The translations under genes and the position numbers were made by a program. From positions 382,700,215 to 382,764,214 of the forward strand of contig OY856186.1 in NCBI GenBank assembly GCA_963693315.1: a DNA stretch of 64,000 nucleotides, read 5' to 3'. This DNA comes from Diogma glabrata (lineage: Eukaryota; Arthropoda; Insecta; Diptera; Cylindrotomidae). Positions 58,008 through 64,000 of this stretch are shown here, in pieces. The number at the start of each line of letters is the position of its first letter. Positions within the stretch are counted from its first letter, which is position 1. The notes under the pieces are model-generated. The model worked only from the letters and a program-made list of their open reading frames with translations. It was not told the DNA's origin and ran no database searches.

Positions 58008-59144
58008 ATAGGTATTATAAATTTAGTTATTAGTTCTTAGAATTTTTATTATTAGGTTTAGTTTAAATAGTATATATGGGTAATTCTTTTATAAACCGAA
58101 CACCTTTCTGACCGACCCATTTTTGATTTGGCTGAAATTTTTTTTAGAGGTTTTCTATCGAAAAAAAGATATACGTGTTCGAGGATTTTTTTTTTTTTTT
58201 TGGAAAATAGAGCTGTTCTAAATTTCGAGAATTTCGTGATTTTCGGCTTGAAGACTTATTTTCAAAAATTCATAACTTCGATTTTATAGAAGATAAAAGG
58301 TTTTTCTTTTCTTTATTTGAAAGTTAAAAGATGGAATTTTTTAAAAATAAATATTTTCAACTAAAGTTATTAACAAATTCCTATTGTTATAAACAAATAA
58401 AATGTTAAAATTAAATTTTAACCATTGCCCTACCCATAAAATTAGTTTTTAATATTATCATCGTATTCATCGTTCAATTTTCTATAAAAATAGTATATTT
58501 TTTTAATGGAGAAATGATATTTACTGTTAGAAATAAATTAATTTATCGAGCGCGGGACGACAAAAAGTTCCATATATGGGTCATTCTTTTACATACCGAA
58601 CAGAATAGGACAAAATGTGACTAAGACATTTTTGATTCAGCTGAAGATTTTTTGAGGGTTCTATATAAACATTACGATATACATACTTGTTTTCGGATTT
58701 TTTGTTTTTTTTTGTTTTTTAGGGGAAATAGAGCGGTTCTAAATTCCGAGAATTTTGTGATTTTTGGCTTGAAGACTTGTTTTCAAAGATTTATAACTTC
58801 GGTTCTGGTAGAGATAGACACTTTTTGTTTGTTTTATTTTAAAGAATAGAGATGCAATTTAAAAAAATTGTTAATTATAAAAATTAATAACAAATTCCTA
58901 TTGTTATAAACAAATAAAATTTTAAAATCAGTTTTTAGTAATTATATAAAAAAAAATAAAGAGTGTTTAATGTAATCATCGTCTTCTACGTTCAATTTTC
59001 AATAAGAAACGTATATTTTATTAGTAGAGAAATGAGTTTTATTGTTAGAAATGAACTAATTTATCGAGCGCAATACGATAACAAATTTTATAAATTTTTG
59101 TCGTTCGGCGCTGGAAAAATTAACTTATTTGTAACAGTAAAAAT
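58008..59144 (+). repeat. Right half of the invaded flank plus a diverged tandem unit (period about 495 bp)
   Basis: 58013-58430 matches 62063-62484. A second, diverged unit follows. TATATGGGTAATTCTTTTAT (58074) recurs as TATATGGGTCATTCTTTTAC near 58574, GGCTTGAAGACTT occurs in both, and AATTTATCGAGCGC ends both (58540 and 59058). The array then passes into R copy D. Confidence 0.8.
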
Positions 59145-60895
59145 ATGGAGGGGCTGAAATCTCAAGCACTGAGATATCAAGACTTCGGTCTGGGTTAAAG
59201 ATTTTGATATAGTTTTCGGCAACAAAACTTTTATGAGGACATGGTTTTTAGTTTTGGGCAGCGATGAATATCAAACATAACTCTCTGTTAAAGTACAAGT
59301 ATTCAGAGATAGACTCTGTTTAAAAATTTATTACAAAACTAACACGAAACATCAATACGTTGCCGGATAATTGTAATCAAAATTCCAAAAATATTGTTAA
59401 ATTAAATAAAATCAAACTTTTTCATAATTCCAAAAATATTCTAAAAATTAGAATGAAATCAAATATTTAAACTTTTTCTAAATTCTGATGATATGCCAAA
59501 AATTCTTACAAAATTCGAACTTTTCCAAAATTCTAAAAATATTGCAAAAATTATTACAAAATCAAAAATTAAAACTTTTTTCAAAATTCCAAAAACTATA
59601 ATAATATCAAAAACTAAAAATTTTTCAAAATTCTAAAAATATTTCAAAAATTCTTACAAAATCAAAAATTAAAACTTTTGCCGAAATTCTAAAAATATTG
59701 CAAAAATTATTACAAAATCAAAAATACAAACTTTTTCAAAATTCCAAAAATATTTCAAAAACTACAACAAATTCAAAAATTTCCATGTCCAATTTCATTT
59801 TAAATTACATTTACGTCATAAAAACAGCTACATTTTTTTTCCCAAAATATTGGCTAAAAAATTAAATGAAATCATTTTTTGACACACTTGACATTATTTT
59901 TTGACAAACTTATAATGCCATAATTCTCTATAATAATAATAAAATATCATGTCATACGAACTATTAATTTTATTTTTTTCTAAAAAAATTGGGTAAAAAA
60001 TAAATAAAAACCTTTCTTTTGACACACTTGACAACATTTTTTGACAAACTTATAATGCCATAATTCTCAATAATAATAATAAAATTTCATTTCAAACAAA
60101 CAATTTATTTTTTTTCCAAAAAATTGGGTAAAAAACTAAATAAAAATCTTTTGACACACTTGACAACATTTTGTTGACAAACTTATAATGCCATAATTCT
60201 CAATAATAATAATAAAATTTCATTTTAAATAAACAATTTTATTTCCAAAAAATTGGGTAAAAAAAAAATAAAAATCTTTCTTTTGACACACTTGACAACA
60301 CTTTTTTGACAAACTTATAATGCCATAATTCTCAATAATAATAATAAAACTTCATTTCAAACAAACAATTAATTTTATATTTTTTTTCCAAAAAATTAGG
60401 TAAAAAAATAAATAAAAATCTTTCTTTTGACACACTTGACAACTTTTTTTTGACAAACTTATAACGCAATAATCTAGTTTTTGATCTCACATACCAATCC
60501 CGACCATCAAGATTTCTCCAAATTCAATGTTCCTACTCGTAATCACTTAAAATGAACGTTTTTTAAGCCAAAAATATGCAAATTTCCTTGTTTTGACACA
60601 CATAATGATTTTTTTGACACACTTCCGATACAGTTATCGAACACAGCGTCCTTTCGGACCTGTCCCTTGAGTATATCTATTTTTAGAAAAAAATTTTTTG
60701 AAATCCCTCCAGTGGTTTTCCCTGCAGCGTAGGTAGCGACGGCCGACCGGCCGACAGACAGACATACATTTTTTTTTTTTTGCTTTTTTAGAATCAGGAG
60801 GTCCTAAAACGTCGAGAAATGTCAAAAAAAGTGGGGGTAAGAATTTCACTTTGAGCTCATGAATGTAATACTTAGGTCTTTCAGACCGAAGTAAT
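59145..60895. repeat. R-family repeat, copy D (longest, five 135-bp units)
   Basis: It starts ATGGAGGGGCTGAAATCTCA and ends TTTCAGACCGAAGTAAT, with the 11-bp ACTTCGGTCTG inverted pair. TTGACACACTTGACA-type units occur at 59881, 60021, 60152, 60294 and 60429, giving spacing of 131-142 bp. Copies A and B have two units and C has three. Confidence 0.85.
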
Positions 60896-61084
60896 ATAAA
60901 GTAATTATTCATGCACATACTAGCATGTTGACCTAAATCAAACCTAACTTAACTTGATTCAGTTCGGTGCGACTTGGAAGTTAAATCTGTAATTAATAAA
61001 TGTGCTGTTTTTTAGCTAAATCTTGCAAACATCTTCATATTAACTTAAAAATTCGTTGACAGTTCGCAGAAATCGGAGAGCTAG

Positions 61085-61385
61085 TTCAATATTTGGATCA
61101 TGTTGTTGAAAGTAGTTGCATTATTTATTATGTTCTGGTATCATGGTTGCAATAAAGAAGTTTTAATTTTGGGTAGAAAAACAATTTATCCATTTGTAAG
61201 CGGCAAATCTTGAGGGTGACATGGAGCATTGTCCAATAAAAGAAGAACCTTAAATATTATTTTGATTAAATACTATTTTACTTCTGGTACGTAAGAGTTA
61301 TGAGACCAATCTATGAACAATGTGGCTTTAACCCAAGCATTTGTATTGGCATTCCAAGAAATGGAAAGATTTGTTTATTCCTTTT
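61085..61385 (-). pseudogene. pogo/Tigger-type transposase relic
   Basis: The minus strand reads SWNANTNAWVKATLFIDW, then VPEVK, a stop, then FKVLLLLDNAPCHPQDLPL, then FLPKIKTSLLQP. This is the DDE core of pogo/Tigger/jerky-like transposases: LLLLDNAPCHP carries the second Asp, and FLPPNTTSLLQP normally precedes the third. The position of the third acidic residue (usually MDQ) reads WYQ, and stops are present, so it is inactive. Similarity stops where R copy E begins. Confidence 0.7.
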
Positions 61386-61402
61386 TACCTGGACACTTTG
61401 CT

Positions 61403-61781
61403 ACCAATCCCGACCATCAAGATTTCTCCAAATTCAATGTTCCTACTCGTAATCACTTAAAATAAACGTTTTTTAAGCCAAAAATATGAAAATTTGCTGT
61501 TTTTGACACACTTCCGGTACAGTTATCGAACGCAGCATCCTCTCGAACCTGTCCCTTGAGTAAACCTATTTTTAGAAAAAAAAATTTGAAATCCCTCCAG
61601 CGGTTTTCCCTGCAGCGTAGGTAATGACGGCCGGCCTGCCGACAGACAGACACACATTATTTTGTTTTTGCTTTTTTAGAATCAGTAGGTCATAAAACGT
61701 CGAGAAATGCCAAAAAAATGGGGGTAAGACTTTCACTTGTGGCTCATGAATGTAATACTTAGGTATTTCAGACCGAAGTAA
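61403..61781. repeat. R-family repeat, copy E (3' third only)
   Basis: It begins abruptly at ACCAATCCCGACCATCAAGA, inside the family consensus, and runs to TTTCAGACCGAAGTAAATG. It lacks the left end, the minisatellite and the 135-bp units. It is most similar to copy C and continues into the same flank repeat. Confidence 0.8.
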
Positions 61782-62484
61782 ATGTTACGGTGTGAAACCA
61801 AACTTAAATGACATCATAGTAAAAGGGACATTTTATTTAATATATATAGCGCCTGTAGTCGATACCAAACCTAAGTTTTTTAAATACAATTTTTATTAAT
61901 ATTTTTATCTACATAAAATTAAATTTAGTTATTATAATTATTAGTTTTTATAAATTAAAAATCTATTCTTAGTTATTACTTATTAGTTATTATAAATTTA
62001 ATTGTTAGTTTTTAGAATTTAATTAGTTAATACATTAGTTATTTAATATTACTTACTATAGGTATTATAAATTTAGTTATTAGTTCTTAGAATTTTTATT
62101 ATTAGGTTTAGTTTAAATAGTATGTATGGGTAATTCTTTTATAAACCGAACACCTTTCTGACCGACCCATTTTTGATTTGGCTGAAATTTTTTTTAGAGG
62201 TTTTCTATCGAAAAAAAAGATATACGTGTTCGAGGATTTTTTTTTTTTTTTTTGGAAAATAGAGCTGTTCTAAATTTCGAGAATTTCGTGATTTTCGGCT
62301 TGAAGACTTATTTTCAAAAATTCATAACTTCGATTTTATAGAAGATAAAAGGTTTTTCTTTTCTTTATTTGAAAGTTAAAAGATGGAATTTTTTAAAAAT
62401 AAATATTTTCAACTAAAGTTATTAACAAATTCCTATTGTTATAAACAAATAAAATGTTAAAATTAAATTTTAACCATTGCCCTA
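61782..62484 (+). repeat. Flank repeat with unoccupied BEL target site
   Basis: It is collinear with 50107-50384 joined to 58013-58440. ACTATAGGTATTATAAATTT at 62055 has a single ATAGG (62058-62062) where the other copy has the BEL element between two. Confidence 0.9.
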
Positions 62485-62990
62485 CACTATAAAAAGTAAT
62501 GTGATTTTACAAATTAAAAATGCGATATTTACAATAAATAATTTATATTTACAATAAATTATTTACAGTAAATACACAATTATTTTTGCACATTTTCATT
62601 TTTATTGTAGAAACACAAATTATTATGAAAAATCACAACGCAATTTTGTATTTGTACAACTTTTAATGAATTTATACCATACATGTGCGATTTTACATAC
62701 TAAAATGTAATTTTTACTATAAATTTGTTGCGTATTTACAACATGATAATGTAAATATACATGTGTTGTTGTATATTTTCTTTTATTTTGTAAAATTTAC
62801 AACGTGTACATTAAAATATACCTGACTGCTGTATTATTACACGCATTTTTGTAATTTTACAAAATTAACTGTAAATTTACAAAATCTATAGTAATTGCAC
62901 ATAAGTTCGTGTACTACAGCGTTGGCTATATACACACTACGCAGGTGCATATTGTTAAACAAGTTGATGCCGTTTGCAGGCCTTATATAT
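62485..62990. mobile_element. TA-inserted AT-rich element, left end CACTATAAAAAG
   Basis: The flank repeat breaks at CCCTA (62480-62484), whereas the copy at 58430 continues with CCCATAAAATTAG. CACTATAAAAAG follows. The interior has many GTAAATTTAC-like and TTTACAA strings, like the element in BEL pol. A matching right end was not found, so its extent is uncertain. Confidence 0.45.
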
Positions 62991-63008
62991 ACAAATAATA
63001 TAGTAGTT

Positions 63009-63127
63009 TAATCAATGAGTGAATAATGAAGTAGTTTATTCTCAAGCAAATGTTTAAAATTCGAGCGAGGCACGAGCGAGAATTTTAATTTGCGAGAGAA
63101 TAAAATTCATTATTCACGAATCGATTA
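63009..63127. repeat. 119-bp foldback with GAGCGAG tip
   Basis: GTGAATAATGAA, TTTATTCTC, CAAA and TTAAAATTC on the left pair with GAATTTTAA, TTTG, GAGAATAAA and TTCATTATTCAC on the right. The tip is CGAGCGAGGCACGAGCGAG. Confidence 0.75.
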
Positions 63128-63689
63128 CAATACTTTATTCTCTGACAAAGATTTTATTATAAAAAAGAATTGTGTATTATAAAAAATAAAAACATTTTCT
63201 TCAATTAAAACAATAAATCTTTATTGTTTTAATTGATAAATCAAATTTCTTAATAAAAAAACCCTGATGATAAAAAACGCCCTTCTCATACAATCAACCA
63301 AGTTCAACTAAACGAAATAAGAGAATTACTCAAAATTTGATTTTTGAACAAAACTTATCAAAGCAAATGTGATTATAATTTGAAAATAATTTTAATGAAA
63401 TCAAAATAATTTGACCAATTGGAATCATACCAATTGAATAAAAGTTTCATTAGGCAATAGGTTAAGTTCATTAGGCTATAGGTTAAAAAACAATACAATA
63501 ATACATACTATTATTATCGAAAAAACATACAAATAAAGCTGATATAATTAAATGGAAGAGAATAAAATAATTTATTAATGTAATGTGCTCTAATAAATAG
63601 TGATGTTATAGTTGTTACAAGTGAAATAAAATTTGATGGTGTTACACTATATTTTTATTAACGTAAGTAGAATATAAATTTTTAAAAAT
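63128..63689. other. AT-rich spacer before the zinc-finger frame
   Basis: No frame is supported. ACGTAAGT at 63661 could be a splice donor. No promoter element stands out. Confidence 0.4.
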
Positions 63690-64000
63690 ATGTACACTTG
63701 CAATATTTGCAATTGCAATTTGACTTCTATAAGCAGTTTTAATGCACATACCTATTTTCATAGAAATGCTAAAAAGTGCTGTTTATTTGTGCGTATAAAA
63801 ACTGCAAGGTATCCTTAAATAATTATAAAAGCTTTAAAAGTCACATTTACAGAGATCATAATGTTAATCGTGAAAATCAAAACTTAAAAGTGTCTTTATG
63901 CAATACATTTTCAAATAAATGTGAGGTTAGTTCTTGCGCTTTTAAAACTAATAATTATACAATAATGGTGTCTCATTTAAAAAAGCATTTAAGCAATAAA
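63690..64000 (+). CDS. C2H2 zinc-finger protein, N-terminal part, runs off the right edge
   Basis: The ATG at 63690 opens a frame whose first finger is CNICNCNLTSISSFNAHTYFH (C-x2-C-x12-H-x3-H). After an AAAAA run near 63770 the similarity moves to the frame one base back, giving finger 2 (FICAYKNCKVSLNNYKSFK, then SHIYRDH; C-x4-C-x12-H-x4-H) and finger 3 (CEVSSCAFKTNNYTI, then MVSHLKKH; C-x4-C-x12-H-x3-H), open to base 64000. Two frames with matching finger spacing argue for one gene carrying a one-base deletion or a homopolymer sequencing error. It may be a transposon-borne or a host DNA-binding protein; the rest lies outside the window. Confidence 0.6.

Noticed and set aside
60634..60918. 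Minus-strand frames in every R copy giving similar peptides (FLDVLGP, KKAKKK, CMSVCRP)
   Set aside because: The similarity follows DNA similarity of the repeat. The frame is cut or shifted in each copy by variable A- and T-runs, and no domain is recognisable.
1..64000. tRNA, rRNA or conserved ncRNA genes
   Set aside because: No cloverleaf with a GGTTCGA-type arm or rRNA-like block was seen on either strand by eye.

Overview
The window is an AT-rich, repeat-dominated stretch of an animal genome, most likely an insect. The retroelement protein families (Jockey-type LINEs, a BEL/Pao LTR element, hAT, pogo, Helitron and Penelope relics) fit that. I cannot name the species. I see no confident ordinary host gene. 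Almost every readable protein belongs to a mobile element, and most of the remaining sequence is low-complexity, tandem or foldback DNA. Two open frames run off the window: a LINE ORF2 at the left edge (minus strand) and a C2H2 zinc-finger frame at the right edge (plus strand).

Layout. 1-2168: open LINE ORF2 (endonuclease plus RT). 2.9-5.5 kb: a short inverted-repeat element, then a decayed RTE/CFDP2-like endonuclease with an 81-bp tandem leader and a nested 446-bp insert. 5.5-11 kb: AT-rich DNA, a repeat shared in inverted orientation with 26 kb, several foldbacks, and a 703-bp MITE with a TAAA duplication. 11.8-13 kb: hAT-like pseudogene pieces. 14.9-16.15 kb: a non-autonomous hAT with an 8-bp target duplication. 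18.4-20.5 kb: first copy of an unclassified repeat family, here called R. 21 kb: LINE 3' end. 22.7-25.3 kb: LINE RNase H relic split and flanked by two blocks of about 120-bp units. 27.8-31.9 kb: full-length Jockey-type LINE with intact ORF1 and ORF2. 33.4-33.9 kb: 543-bp near-perfect foldback. 35-37.6 kb: Helitron 5' termini around R copy B. 37.7-38.6 kb: element with about 50-bp inverted repeats. 40.15-44.5 kb: composite hAT-like element with poly-C tracts, containing a Penelope-like RT relic. 46.4-48.2 kb: tandem repeats, one unit interrupted by a LINE 3' end. 48.8-50.1 kb: R copy C.

50.4-58.0 kb is the best-resolved structure: a young BEL/Pao element on the minus strand. It has two 398-bp LTRs that differ at 2 positions, an ATAGG target duplication, a PBS and a purine tract. 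The gag and pol frames are offset by one base at the zinc knuckles, and a 1161-bp TA-flanked element sits inside the 3' end of pol. A paralogous copy of the flanking repeat at 61.8-62.5 kb still carries the unoccupied ATAGG site. 58.0-62.5 kb holds tandem relatives of that flank, R copies D and E, and a pogo/Tigger transposase relic. The last 1.5 kb has a TA-flanked AT-rich element, a foldback and the zinc-finger frame.

How the parts relate. The layout records successive insertion: repeat family, then LTR element, then TA element; or LINE, then minisatellite block. The autonomous elements that could supply machinery in trans are the Jockey-type LINE, possibly the left-edge LINE, and formerly the BEL element. 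No operon-like or co-regulated set of genes is visible.
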